Shown here: positions 27,316-35,960 of the stretch, piece by piece
Layout of the letters: each line of letters starts with the position of its first letter
How positions within the stretch are numbered: position 1 is the stretch's first letter
DNA from: Clostridiaceae bacterium
Lineage (GTDB): Bacteria; Bacillota; Clostridia; DSM-8532
Length of the DNA stretch: 58,190 bases
Direction of reading: 5' to 3'
NCBI GenBank assembly: GCA_012839205.1
Contig: DUNT01000128.1
Coordinates: forward strand, 1-58,190
Translations under genes and position numbers: made by a program
Notes under the pieces: model-generated
What the model saw: the letters and a program-made list of their open reading frames with translations, nothing else
The model's database searches: none
What the model was told of the DNA's origin: nothing

Positions 27316-27362
27316 AACAGCCCCATTCCTGACATACAAATTATATGAAGGAAGGGGCTGTT
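27316..27362 (+). terminator. Hairpin after pflA
   Basis: The outer stem AACAGCCCC / GGGGCTGTT is extended inward by an imperfect TTCC/GGAA pairing. It lies about 45 bases after the pflA stop. The T-run is poor (TAATCAATTTC), so it may be a weak terminator. Confidence 0.55.
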
Positions 27363-27437
27363 AATCAATTTCTATTCTTATCACGTAAGGTATCAAATGC
27401 ATAGAACTAAGAAACAATAATGCCGGAGGTGTTTTCC

Positions 27438-28211
27438 ATGATATCACGTAAATCGGTAATTACTTTCGGCATGGTTGCTATTCCTATCGCTATGTACACA
27501 GCAACCCAAGACAATGACATTCGTTTTAATCAACTTCATAAGGAGGATAACAGCCGTATCCGGTATAAAAAAACCTGTGGTCACTGTGGCAAAGAGATTA
27601 AATCAGAAGATATAGTAAAAGGCTACGAATATGATGATGGAAAGTATGTAGTTATTACCGATGAGGAAATCGAAAAAATCAAAACCGAAAAGGAAAAATC
27701 AATTCAAATTTTGCACTTTGCCCAGTTGAACCAGATTTCGCCTGTCTACTATAATAAGACATATCAGGCTATACCGGAGCCTGGTGGAGAGAAGGCTTTT
27801 GAGTTACTTCGCTCAGCGCTTATGTCGGAACAGAAAATAGCCATAGGCAGAGCTGTTATGGGAACAAAGGATACGCTTATGGCAATCATTCCCCGGGAAG
27901 AAGGCATTATAATTGCCACCATGTTCTACTCTGACGATATTAAAGAGCTCCAAAAGCCGTATTCAAAACCAAAGGTGTCCGAGGAAGAAAGAAAAATGGC
28001 AAAACTGCTTATTAATTCTATGGATACACCGTTTGACCCTGCAAAGTATAAAGATGAATATCAGGAGAAGCTCCGTATGCTGATAGAAAGTAAAATCTCC
28101 GGCAAGGAGGTTGTTGTAGAAAAATCCGACGGACCGAGCAAAGTAATTGACCTTATGGAGGCTCTTAAAGCCAGTGTAGAGAAAGCTAAAAAAGAAAAGG
28201 CAATAGTATGA
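27438..28211 (+). CDS. ku: Ku-type DNA end-binding protein
   Basis: Homodimeric ring protein of 257 residues that binds double-strand breaks and recruits ligase D in bacterial end joining. The Ku core is recognisable from SRKSVITFGMVAIPI through DNDIRFNQLHK, the KKTCGHCGKEI zinc-knuckle-like segment, EDIVKGYEYDDGKYVVITDEE and YFDK-like YYNKTYQAIPEPGGEKAF. The Lys-rich C-terminus ends KASVEKAKKEKAIV. GGAGG lies ten bases before the ATG at 27438; an upstream ATG at 27420 precedes the ribosome site and is less likely. ligD starts seven bases after the stop. Confidence 0.95.
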   Translation: MISRKSVITFGMVAIPIAMYTATQDNDIRFNQLHKEDNSRIRYKKTCGHCGKEIKSEDIVKGYEYDDGKYVVITDEEIEKIKTEKEKSIQILHFAQLNQISPVYYNKTYQAIPEPGGEKAFELLRSALMSEQKIAIGRAVMGTKDTLMAIIPREEGIIIATMFYSDDIKELQKPYSKPKVSEEERKMAKLLINSMDTPFDPAKYKDEYQEKLRMLIESKISGKEVVVEKSDGPSKVIDLMEALKASVEKAKKEKAIV

Positions 28212-28217
28212 TGATGT

Positions 28218-30638
28218 ATGAAAGAAAGGCTGAATGAGTACAATCAAAAAAGAAATTTTGAAAGAACTGCTGAACCTGAAGGCATAGCAGTTAGTTCTGA
28301 TGAGCAATTAAGATTTGTTGTCCAGCACCATATTGCCAGCAGGGAGCATTTTGATTTTCGTCTGGAATGGAATGGAGCCCTTTTAAGCTGGGCTGTCCCT
28401 AAAGGTCCATCTTTTAATCCGAAAGAAAAGAGATTGGCGGTAAAGGTTGAGGATCATCCGCTGGAGTACAGAAATTTCGAAGGTAATATCCCAAAGGGTG
28501 AGTATGGCGGCGGGACGGTAATGCTTTGGGACGAAGGTTTCTGGGAACCTTACGGAAATGTAGAAGAAGGTCTTATTGAGGGTGTATTGAAGTTTGTCCT
28601 AAAGGGAATACGCCTTAAAGGGAAATGGGCTTTAATCAGGATGAAAACAAAAGTAGGCCAGGCAAAAGATAATTGGCTTTTATTAAAAGAAAAAGATGAG
28701 TATGCAAAAACCGAAACCGGTATATCTGAATTCACCACCAGCATCAGAACAGGGCGAACCATGGCCGAAATAGAAGCAGATAAAGAAAAGGACTTTATTA
28801 AAAATCCATTTAACAGTGCCCAGGTTCAGCTTGCAAAATTAGTAAGCACAATTCCCGGCGGCGATAATTGGATTTATGAGATGAAATATGATGGCTATAG
28901 GATATTGGCCTTTGTGGAAGGGAACAGTGCCAGGCTAATTACCAGAAACGGAAAAGATTATACCAAGCGATTCTTAACTATAAGCAATTCACTAATTGAA
29001 TTTGCTGATGGGAAAGCCATGGTTTTGGATGGTGAAATGACAATTATAGATTCAACAGGTAAAACTATTTTTCAGGCTCTACAAAACTATATGAAAAATC
29101 CGAAAGGCCAAAACCTTACTTATATTGTTTTTGATTTGCTTGCACTAAATGGTGAAGACCTTCGGAATAAACCCCTTATTGAAAGAAAAGAAATGTTGGA
29201 AGAATTGATGAAGGATGCTCCTGAAAATCTGTATTACAGCCGGCATGTCAAAGGAAATGGAAAGGAAAGTTTTACTGCGGCCTGTGAGGCAGGTATGGAA
29301 GGCATAATTGGCAAAAAAATTGTTTCGATATACAGCGGTACCCGCAATGGCGACTGGATTAAACTAAAATGTGATAAACGGCAGGAATTTGTAATTGGAG
29401 GATTTACACTTTCTGATAAAAAGACCAGGGGTATAAGTTCACTTTTTCTTGGTATATATGAAGGAAAAGATTTAGTATATGCAGGACGTGCCGGGACAGG
29501 ATTTAACAAACGCAACACAGAAGAGTTAATCACAAAATTCAGTGATCTTAAAATGAAGAATTCTCCTTTCGCCAATCCTCCAAGGGAAAGATCAAATGAA
29601 AAGATTACCTGGCTTGAACCTGAATTGGTTGCAGAAATTAAATTTGCCGAATGGACAGAGGATAATCAGCTGAGACATGCAAGTTTTAAGGGTTTAAGAG
29701 AGGATAAGAATCCAAAGGGCATAAAAAGGGAATCATCAGCCAGAGAATCAGAAAAGGCTGTGGAATCCAATGAAAACAGCAGTAATATCATTATCGGGGA
29801 TATAAAGATCTCAAGCCCCGACAAAGTAATATTTAAAGATCCCCAAACTACAAAAGAAGATGTTATAAGGTATTACGAAAAGGTGTCGGAACGTATGCTG
29901 CCCTATGTGAGGCACCGAATCCTCAGTATTGTACGGTGCCCAAAAGGAGTATCGCAAACATGCTTTTATAAAAAGCATCCTGGCCCCGGCAGCAGAGGAA
30001 TTGTCACTATACCTGTTTCCACAGGAAGCGGAGAACCAGAAGAATACTTTTATATTGAGGATAAATCCGGACTTATTTCAGAAGCTCAAATGGGGACACT
30101 GGAGTTTCATGCCTGGGGAAGCCGGGTTCAGGAGCTTGAAAAGCCCGATATGATGGTATTTGATCTGGATCCTGATGAAGGAATGGATATAGAAAAGGTA
30201 CGCCAGGGTGTTCGAGATATTAAGAGTATTCTGTCCGAACTTTCTCTTGTTTCATATCTGAAAACCAGTGGTGGAAAAGGCTATCATGTGGTTGTACCTT
30301 TAAAACCTGCCGTTAACTGGGATGCATTTCACGACTTTGCAAGAAAAGTCGCTGAGGTTATGGAGCAAAAATGGCCTGATCGTTATACCAGTAATGTCAG
30401 AAAAGCTAAGCGTGTCGGCAAAATATTTATCGACTGGATTAGGAATGCCAGGGGAGCCACCAGCATTGCTCCCTATTCATTAAGAGCCAGAAAAGGTGCG
30501 AAAGTTTCCATGCCTGTCTCCTGGGATGAACTTGATACCATAGCCCCCGATGATATTGATATGGAAAATGCGCTTTTGAGAATTCAGGATAATGACCCGT
30601 GGAAGGACTTTTTTAATATTGATCAAATGCTTAAATAA
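28218..30638 (+). CDS. ligD: Multidomain DNA ligase D (PE-LIG-POL)
   Basis: End-joining enzyme of 806 residues that trims, fills and seals broken ends together with Ku. The order of domains is: 3'-phosphoesterase (about 25-160; HHIASREHFDFRLEW, VPKGPS, GNIPKGEYGGG), ATP-dependent ligase (about 200-510; adenylated K223 in YEMKYDGYR, LDGEMTI, EGIIGKK), and primase/polymerase (about 530-806; TFY-like CFYKKHPGP, MVFDLDPDEG with the metal Asp pair, SGGKGYHVVVPL). All three domains look intact. The start shows no strong ribosome site, so coupling to the Ku gene seven bases upstream is probable. Confidence 0.96.
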   Translation: MKERLNEYNQKRNFERTAEPEGIAVSSDEQLRFVVQHHIASREHFDFRLEWNGALLSWAVPKGPSFNPKEKRLAVKVEDHPLEYRNFEGNIPKGEYGGGTVMLWDEGFWEPYGNVEEGLIEGVLKFVLKGIRLKGKWALIRMKTKVGQAKDNWLLLKEKDEYAKTETGISEFTTSIRTGRTMAEIEADKEKDFIKNPFNSAQVQLAKLVSTIPGGDNWIYEMKYDGYRILAFVEGNSARLITRNGKDYTKRFLTISNSLIEFADGKAMVLDGEMTIIDSTGKTIFQALQNYMKNPKGQNLTYIVFDLLALNGEDLRNKPLIERKEMLEELMKDAPENLYYSRHVKGNGKESFTAACEAGMEGIIGKKIVSIYSGTRNGDWIKLKCDKRQEFVIGGFTLSDKKTRGISSLFLGIYEGKDLVYAGRAGTGFNKRNTEELITKFSDLKMKNSPFANPPRERSNEKITWLEPELVAEIKFAEWTEDNQLRHASFKGLREDKNPKGIKRESSARESEKAVESNENSSNIIIGDIKISSPDKVIFKDPQTTKEDVIRYYEKVSERMLPYVRHRILSIVRCPKGVSQTCFYKKHPGPGSRGIVTIPVSTGSGEPEEYFYIEDKSGLISEAQMGTLEFHAWGSRVQELEKPDMMVFDLDPDEGMDIEKVRQGVRDIKSILSELSLVSYLKTSGGKGYHVVVPLKPAVNWDAFHDFARKVAEVMEQKWPDRYTSNVRKAKRVGKIFIDWIRNARGATSIAPYSLRARKGAKVSMPVSWDELDTIAPDDIDMENALLRIQDNDPWKDFFNIDQMLK

Positions 30639-30757
30639 CAGCAGGTGTATAATAAATAGGTATAAAAGCGTATTAGATAATAGCTTTAATACTTTGCCTG
30701 TTTTTAAAACGTACCGGAAAATGGTATCAAGAATATTATCAATAAGCATGTGTTTAT

Positions 30758-30808
30758 AAAACTGTCGTCAAGTGATTAAATATATCACCAGAGGCGGTTT
30801 TATTTTTG
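30758..30808 (+). terminator. Terminator-like hairpin before the DUF5320 cluster
   Basis: AAAACTG (30758-30764) pairs with CGGTTTT (30795-30801) around an inner GTGAT/ATCAC stem, followed by ATTTTTG. It would end the ku-ligD transcript about 120 bases after the ligD stop. Confidence 0.55.
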
Positions 30809-30816
30809 AGCAGTTA

Positions 30817-30868
30817 TTGACATATGTCATAAACGTGATATACTAATATTGGTAAATGACATATGTCA
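30817..30868 (+). promoter_or_regulatory. Promoter flanked by two identical TGACATATGTCA dyads
   Basis: The -35 box TTGACA (30817-30822) lies 16 bases from the -10 box TATACT (30839-30844). The perfect 12-bp palindrome TGACATATGTCA occurs twice: at 30818-30829, on the -35 box, and at 30857-30868, just after the expected start point. The centres are 39 bp apart, close to four helix turns, which suits a repressor that binds both. The cluster's own DUF134 protein is an obvious candidate, but this is inference. Confidence 0.75.
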
Positions 30869-30889
30869 GAAATTAAGGAGGTGTATATT

Positions 30890-31156
30890 ATGCCAGGCAG
30901 AGATGGTACCGGTCCTGTGGGTGCAGGTTCAATGACCGGAAGAGGCTTGGGGTTTTGTAACGACGCAAAGACGGTTAATCCTGGTCGCAGGCCAGGAATG
31001 AGATTAAGGCCAGCTTGCAGACGCGGTTTCGGGCGTGGTTATGGAATGAACTTTGGCGTTAATGATGTAAACTCTAAAAAAGAATTGCTGCAGAACCAAA
31101 AAAGTATGTTACAAAATCAAATCAATCTTATAGATAAGCAATTAAAGAACTTATAA
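30890..31156 (+). CDS. DUF5320-type small protein
   Basis: Small basic protein of 88 residues. The N-terminus PGRDGTGPVGAGSMTGRGLGFC and the following Gly/Arg-rich segment match the DUF5320 pattern (GPxGxGxxTGRxxGxC). The C-terminal 30 residues form a likely coiled coil (ELLQNQKSMLQNQINLIDKQ). Such proteins commonly precede NifX-like and MinD/Mrp genes in anaerobes; their role is unknown. AAGGAGG lies eight bases before the ATG at 30890. It is the first gene of the cluster after the dyad-flanked promoter. Confidence 0.8.
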   Translation: MPGRDGTGPVGAGSMTGRGLGFCNDAKTVNPGRRPGMRLRPACRRGFGRGYGMNFGVNDVNSKKELLQNQKSMLQNQINLIDKQLKNL

Positions 31157-31169
31157 CACCTACAGTGAT

Positions 31170-31189
31170 TAACTAAAGCGCTTTAGTTA
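31170..31189. promoter_or_regulatory. Perfect 20-bp palindrome before the DUF134 gene
   Basis: TAACTAAAGCGCTTTAGTTA is a perfect dyad, located 28 bases before the start of the DUF134 gene. As RNA it would form a hairpin with a small loop, but only TAC and then TTTTG follow. It could be a weak terminator or processing site between the first two genes, or a DNA operator for the regulator. Confidence 0.5.
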
Positions 31190-31217
31190 TACTTTTGTAA
31201 ATTTGAGGTGAAAGAAC

Positions 31218-31580
31218 ATGGCGAGACCGAGAAAGTGGAGAAAAGTTTGCAGCCTGCCCGAAAACAATCGATTTGGTCCTGTTGGTGCCCCGGCAAATAC
31301 CAGTAATTATATAACAATGGCAGTTGATGAATATGAAACCATAAGACTTATTGATCTGGAGGGTTTTACTCAGGAAGAATGTGCAGAGAAAATGAATGTT
31401 GCTCGTACTACTGTTCAGGGGATTTATACCGGAGCCAGAAGAAAGCTGGCTGAATCATTGGTATATGGCAAGGTACTAATAATCGAGGGTGGCGAATATC
31501 GATTGTGTAATGGGTTTGGGGAAAACTGCGGCCGCGGCTGCCACAGGAAAAGACACCGAATGGGTTTTTCAGGTATTTAG
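31218..31580 (+). CDS. DUF134 family DNA-binding protein
   Basis: Predicted transcription regulator of 120 residues. It starts [20 protein letters not shown] and contains a sigma-70 region 4-like helix-turn-helix ([20 protein letters not shown], then [20 protein letters not shown]), the hallmark of DUF134. The C-terminus is Cys/His-rich ([17 protein letters not shown]) and could hold a metal or a cluster. In a gene set built around metal-cluster proteins, it is the natural local regulator. GAGGTG precedes the ATG. Confidence 0.87.
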   Translation: MARPRKWRKVCSLPENNRFGPVGAPANTSNYITMAVDEYETIRLIDLEGFTQEECAEKMNVARTTVQGIYTGARRKLAESLVYGKVLIIEGGEYRLCNGFGENCGRGCHRKRHRMGFSGI

Positions 31581-31614
31581 AGACAGGAAATATAGGTTAG
31601 CGGAGGATTTTAAT

Positions 31615-31980
31615 ATGAGGATAGCAATCCCGTCAGATGAAAAAAACATAGATTCAAGTATATGTGTATCTTTTGGACGAACTCCATACTTCCTGATATA
31701 TGATACCGATACAAAGATAAGGGAATTTATTGATAACAGTACTGCTGCAAGTTCAGGAGGGGCAGGTATTAAAGCAGCCCAAATATTAGTGGATGAAAAG
31801 ACTGACGCTCTTATTACTCCCCGTTGTGGAGAAAATGCAGCCGATGTTCTTAAATCAGCAGATATAAAAATCTATAAATCAATAAGCTCATCAATTAAGG
31901 ATAATATCGATGCATTTGTATCAGGAAAACTTTGTTTATTGGATGAAATTCATCCGGGATTTCACGGCCATAGAAAATAG
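31615..31980 (+). CDS. NifX/NafY-like metal-cluster-binding protein
   Basis: Protein of 121 residues with the dinitrogenase iron-molybdenum cofactor (NifX/NifB C-terminal) fold. Signs are RIAIPSDEKNIDSSICVSFG, then GRTPYFLIYDTDT and PRCGENAADVLKSADIKIYK. It may carry or insert a metal-sulfur cluster. No nitrogenase gene is present in the window, so this is the stand-alone type seen in many anaerobes. The ATG at 31615 has GCGGAGG ten bases upstream. A paralogue closes the cluster at 35478-35837. Confidence 0.85.
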   Translation: MRIAIPSDEKNIDSSICVSFGRTPYFLIYDTDTKIREFIDNSTAASSGGAGIKAAQILVDEKTDALITPRCGENAADVLKSADIKIYKSISSSIKDNIDAFVSGKLCLLDEIHPGFHGHRK

Positions 31981-32053
31981 CTTGGAAGAAAATCATCAAA
32001 AACCAGTTTTATAAAATACAAAATCAAGTATAGGACCAAGATTGGGGATTAAA

Positions 32054-32914
32054 ATGAGAATTGCTGTGCTCAGCGGTAAAGGTGGAACAGGAAAAACACT
32101 TGTTTCGGTTAACCTGGCTGTGGTTGCAAAAAAATCAATATATATTGACTGTGATGTAGAGGAGCCAAACGGACATCTGTTTTTTAAGCCTATGGTTACT
32201 GAAGAGAAAGAAATATCAATGCAAATTCCAAAGGTGGATGAAGCGATTTGCAACGGATGCCGAAAGTGTGTTGATTTTTGTAAATTTAATGCACTTGCTT
32301 ATATTAAGGGGAAAATAATTGTTTTTGATGATGTTTGCCACTCTTGTGGAGGGTGTATGATTCTGTGTCCCCAAAAGGCCATATCAGGACGAAATAAATC
32401 TATTGGCAAAATAAGAGCAGGAAGTTCAGACGGTGTTGTGATATATACAGGAATTTTGAACACGGGTGAGGCTTCCGGTGTACCTATTATAAAAGAACTA
32501 TTAAGCGGGATTGAATCAGAACATAATAAGACAATTTTTATTGATTGCCCTCCCGGAAGTGCCTGTATTGTCATGGAGAGTATAAAAGATGCCGATTATT
32601 GCATTCTTGTAGCCGAACCTACGCTGTTCGGAGTCCATAATCTCAATATGGTGTACGAGTTGGTTAAACTTTTTAATAAACCCTTCGGAGCGGTGCTTAA
32701 TAAATGCCTTGAAGGAGAGAATCCGGCTGAAAAATTCTGTATTGAAAAAGACATCAGGATTTTAGGAAAAATTCCATTTGACAGGCAACTGGGGACCCTG
32801 AATTCCAATGCTAAAATTGCGGTGAAAGAAAACAAAAAATATGAAGAACAGTTTTCTACCCTACTTGACGCCATTATTAAGGAGGCACCCTATGAAACAG
32901 CTACTAATACTTAG
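32054..32914 (+). CDS. MinD-superfamily ATPase with inserted ferredoxin domain (first copy)
   Basis: P-loop ATPase of 286 residues. The deviant Walker A SGKGGTGKT is at the N-terminus and the switch motif DCDVEEPNGHLF follows. A two-cluster ferredoxin insert sits at about 60-115 (CNGCRKCVDFCKFNA and CHSCGGCMILCPQKA). The second half resumes the MinD fold (IFIDCPPGSACIVMESI). Such proteins are thought to couple ATP hydrolysis to metal-cluster assembly or electron transfer. The gene overlaps its paralogue by 23 bases. The ATG at 32054 follows TTGGGGATT, which is only a modest ribosome site. Confidence 0.9.
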   Translation: MRIAVLSGKGGTGKTLVSVNLAVVAKKSIYIDCDVEEPNGHLFFKPMVTEEKEISMQIPKVDEAICNGCRKCVDFCKFNALAYIKGKIIVFDDVCHSCGGCMILCPQKAISGRNKSIGKIRAGSSDGVVIYTGILNTGEASGVPIIKELLSGIESEHNKTIFIDCPPGSACIVMESIKDADYCILVAEPTLFGVHNLNMVYELVKLFNKPFGAVLNKCLEGENPAEKFCIEKDIRILGKIPFDRQLGTLNSNAKIAVKENKKYEEQFSTLLDAIIKEAPYETATNT

Positions 32915-33767
32915 CGGAAAAGGAGGTACTGGTAAAACTACAATTGCCAGTGCATTCATAAAACTTTCAGATACAAAGGCTTATGCTGATTGTGATGTCG
33001 ATGCTCCTAACCTTCACCTGATAACCCAACAGGTTTCAGAACCAAAAAAAACAGATTATTATGGTCTTTCCAAAGCCGAGATAGATACCGTGTTGTGTAT
33101 AGCGTGTGGTAAATGCATGGAAAACTGCCGGTTTGATGCTATCAGTACAGAGGTCATATATCAGGTAGACTATTTTGCATGTGAGGGGTGTGGAGTTTGT
33201 GAGGCTGTTTGTCCTGTAAAAGCCATATCCCTTAAGCCGGCTGTAGCCGGAGAGCTTATGTTATATGTAAATGGAAAGAAAGTATTTTCAACAGCCCAGC
33301 TTAGAATGGGCAACGGAAACTCCGGATTGCTTGTTTCTGAAGTAAAGAAGCAAATGAAAAATGCATCCGGCAAAGTCGACATTGCTTTAATTGATGGGTC
33401 TCCAGGGATAGGATGCCCTGTAATTGCATCCATAAGCGGAGTGGACATGGTATTAATTATAGCTGAGCCTTCGGTGTCCGGTATCAGTGATATGGAAAGA
33501 ATAATAAAAACTGCGACTAAGTTCGGAACCAAAATTGCTGTCTGCATTAATAAGTATGATACCAATCTTGAAAATACAGATAAAATTGAAGAATATTGCA
33601 TTGAACAGGGGCTTCCTTTTGCAGGGAAAATACCTTTTGATCAAGATGCGGTAAAGGCAGTTAATAACGGCTATAGTATTGTGGACATTGATTGCCCATC
33701 CGGAACAGCAACAAAGGAGATTTACACAAAAACTATAAAAATATTGCTGAATGAAATGGTGGGATAA
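32892..33767 (+). CDS. MinD-superfamily ATPase with inserted ferredoxin domain (second copy)
   Basis: Paralogue of the preceding gene, 291 residues. Walker A is SGKGGTGKTT, the switch is DCDVDAPNLHL, and the ferredoxin insert has CIACGKCMENCRFDA and CEGCGVCEAVCPVKA. The MinD half continues with LIDGSPGIGCPVIASISG. The ATG at 32892 has AGGAGG eight bases upstream, inside the end of the first copy, so the pair is translationally coupled and probably works as a heterodimer. Similar pairs occur in the orange-protein (ORP) gene set of Desulfovibrio. Confidence 0.9.
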   Translation: MKQLLILSGKGGTGKTTIASAFIKLSDTKAYADCDVDAPNLHLITQQVSEPKKTDYYGLSKAEIDTVLCIACGKCMENCRFDAISTEVIYQVDYFACEGCGVCEAVCPVKAISLKPAVAGELMLYVNGKKVFSTAQLRMGNGNSGLLVSEVKKQMKNASGKVDIALIDGSPGIGCPVIASISGVDMVLIIAEPSVSGISDMERIIKTATKFGTKIAVCINKYDTNLENTDKIEEYCIEQGLPFAGKIPFDQDAVKAVNNGYSIVDIDCPSGTATKEIYTKTIKILLNEMVG

Positions 33768-33772
33768 TTATT

Positions 33773-34594
33773 ATGATTATAAAGGTATTAGTCGAAAACA
33801 CATCTGTATCTAAAAGTTACGGCTGTGAGCATGGACTGAGCATATATATTGAAACAAAAAACAAAAAAATCCTTTTTGATGTTGGGGCCAGTGATTTATT
33901 TTATAAGAATGCTAAAAAACATGGTGTCAAGATTGCAGATATTGATTTTCTCATAATCTCACACGGACATTATGATCATGGCGGTGGATTAAGAAAGTTC
34001 TTTGATAAAAACAATACTGCTGAAGTATTTATTCATAACCAGGCGTTTGATAATTACTATGTTGTGAATCAGAACGGCAGGGCTGATTATATAGGACTGG
34101 ATAAAAGTATTAAAGATAACAAACAGATTATCTTTACTTCCGATAGATTTTTTATTGATAAAGGAATACAGATATTTTCAAATATCCGACAAAACAAACT
34201 GTTTCCCATAACAAACGATGGATTAATGGCAGAGAAAAATAAAGAGATTGTTGATGATGCTTTTTTGCATGAACAGAATTTAATCATTGAGGAAGAAGAA
34301 AAAACCGTTCTGTTTACTGGTTGCGCTCATAATGGCATCATAAATATAATTGAGCATTTTTATAATATAAAAGGCCGTATGCCGGATTATGTAATTGGTG
34401 GTTTTCATCTGAGCCGCACATCAGAACTAAGTGAACGGATTGACACTATAGACGAAATTGGAAGATGCTTGCTTCGTACAGGTGCAAAGTATTATACTTG
34501 CCATTGTACCGGTATTGAACCGTATAATCGCCTGAAGGCTGTAATGGGTGATTACATAGACTATCTGTCAACCGGTGTTACAATTGATATATAA
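33773..34594 (+). CDS. Metallo-beta-lactamase fold hydrolase
   Basis: Protein of 273 residues in the MBL superfamily. The metal motif is SHGHYDHGGGL (HxHxDH), followed by FTGCAHNGIINIIEHF and a C-terminal CHCTGIEPYNRLK. The sequence is of the class often annotated as 7,8-dihydropterin-6-methyl-4-(beta-D-ribofuranosyl)-aminobenzene-phosphate synthase, which is poorly proven outside archaea. It starts five bases after the second MinD gene. Its substrate in this cluster is unknown. Confidence 0.85.
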   Translation: MIIKVLVENTSVSKSYGCEHGLSIYIETKNKKILFDVGASDLFYKNAKKHGVKIADIDFLIISHGHYDHGGGLRKFFDKNNTAEVFIHNQAFDNYYVVNQNGRADYIGLDKSIKDNKQIIFTSDRFFIDKGIQIFSNIRQNKLFPITNDGLMAEKNKEIVDDAFLHEQNLIIEEEEKTVLFTGCAHNGIINIIEHFYNIKGRMPDYVIGGFHLSRTSELSERIDTIDEIGRCLLRTGAKYYTCHCTGIEPYNRLKAVMGDYIDYLSTGVTIDI

Positions 34595-34638
34595 TAAGTT
34601 TGTAACAAAATAAATAAGGTTAAAAAGGAGCAATAACA

Positions 34639-35478
34639 ATGAGCGAAAAATGCAATCAAAGCTGTAGCAGCTGCTCAGAGAACTGCGCAGAGAGAAAAGA
34701 GGAACAGATTGATTTCTCTGAGAAACCTCATGAAATGAGTAATATTAAAAAGGTAATTGCTGTTGTAAGCGGAAAAGGCGGCGTAGGAAAATCACTTGTT
34801 ACATCTATGCTGGCTGTCACCATGAACAGAGGAGGGTATCGCACAGCAATTCTGGACGCGGATGTAACGGGTCCATCTATCCCAAAAGCTTTTGGGATAA
34901 AAGAAAAAGCTATGGGGAATGAATTCGGGTTATTACCTGTCAGGAGTAAGACCGGAATTGATATTATGTCAGTAAATCTGCTTTTAAAAAATGATACAGA
35001 CCCGGTGGTATGGAGAGGTCCTATAATAGCTGGAACCGTTAAGCAATTCTGGACCGATGTTATTTGGGAGAATATAGATTTCATGTTCATAGATATGCCT
35101 CCGGGAACAGGAGATGTTCCTCTTACGGTATTTCAATCCATCCCGGTAGACGGTATTATAGTGGTAACATCGCCGCAGGAATTAGTTTCAATGATTGTAT
35201 CAAAAGCAGTAAAAATGGCCGAAATGATGAATATACCCATAGTCGGATTGGTGGAAAACATGTCCTATTTTAAATGTCCCGATAATGGCAAGGAGTATCA
35301 GATTTTCGGAGACAGTAATATTGAAGAAATAGCCAATAAACACAATTTAAAGGTTTTGGCAAAGCTGCCTATTGATCCAAAAATTTCAGCCGCATGTGAC
35401 AAAGGAATGATAGAACTTTTTGACGGCAATTGGTTTGACCCTGTTTCAAAAATTCTGGTTCAAATGGAGGAGAAATAA
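34639..35478 (+). CDS. Mrp/NBP35-type iron-sulfur carrier ATPase
   Basis: Iron-sulfur cluster carrier of 279 residues. A Cys-rich N-terminal tail (CNQSCSSCSENC) precedes the P-loop SGKGGVGKSLVTSMLA, the DADVTGPSIPKAFG switch, the FIDMPPGTGDVPLTVFQSIP motif and NMSYFKCPDNG. It is of the Mrp/ApbC class, which loads 4Fe-4S clusters onto apoproteins. AAAGGAG precedes the ATG. The stop overlaps the next start by one base (TAATG). Confidence 0.92.
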   Translation: MSEKCNQSCSSCSENCAERKEEQIDFSEKPHEMSNIKKVIAVVSGKGGVGKSLVTSMLAVTMNRGGYRTAILDADVTGPSIPKAFGIKEKAMGNEFGLLPVRSKTGIDIMSVNLLLKNDTDPVVWRGPIIAGTVKQFWTDVIWENIDFMFIDMPPGTGDVPLTVFQSIPVDGIIVVTSPQELVSMIVSKAVKMAEMMNIPIVGLVENMSYFKCPDNGKEYQIFGDSNIEEIANKHNLKVLAKLPIDPKISAACDKGMIELFDGNWFDPVSKILVQMEEK

Positions 35479-35837
35479 TGAAAAGAATAGCAGTAGCCAG
35501 CGAAAATGAAATAGTGACCGAACACTTTGGGCATTGTAAGAATTTCAATATTTTTGATGTTGAGAATAATCAAATAGTAAGAATTAAGTCCATAGCTAAC
35601 CCTGGACACAGGCCGGGATTTTTGCCAAACTATTTAAATGATATGGGAGTTAATGTTGTTATTTCAGGTGGTATGGGAAGTGGAGCTATAGATATCTTTA
35701 ATGAAAAAAATATTAAAGTAATAGTAGGGGCGAGGGGTGATGCCAGAAAAGCTGCAGAGAATTTTCTTAACGGTACCCTTAAATCCACCGGATCGGTTTG
35801 CCATGAGCATAAGCATCATGATAAATGCGGTGAATAA
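35478..35837 (+). CDS. NifX-like protein with His-rich tail
   Basis: Protein of 119 residues with the NifX/dinitrogenase cofactor-binding fold: KRIAVASENEIVTEHFGHCK, then NPGHRPGFLPNYLNDMGVNV and SGGMGSGAIDIFNEKNIKV. The C-terminus CHEHKHHDKCGE may bind metal. The TAATG overlap couples it to the Mrp protein, which suggests that Mrp loads a cluster onto it. The Desulfovibrio orange protein, which holds a molybdenum-copper-sulfur cluster, belongs to the same fold. Confidence 0.87.
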   Translation: MKRIAVASENEIVTEHFGHCKNFNIFDVENNQIVRIKSIANPGHRPGFLPNYLNDMGVNVVISGGMGSGAIDIFNEKNIKVIVGARGDARKAAENFLNGTLKSTGSVCHEHKHHDKCGE

Positions 35838-35960
35838 TTAAATCAGAGAATTCAAATTTATATAAGACAGTAAATAATTATAAAAAACCCTCTATACATA
35901 AGGGTTATCACCCACAGGTACAATCACTGAACCGAGGGGTAACCGGTACGGGGCAACAAG

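Noticed and set aside
31615-35837. A nitrogenase (nif) cluster
   Set aside because: Only NifX-fold proteins are present; nifHDK, nifE/N and nifB with its radical SAM domain are absent.
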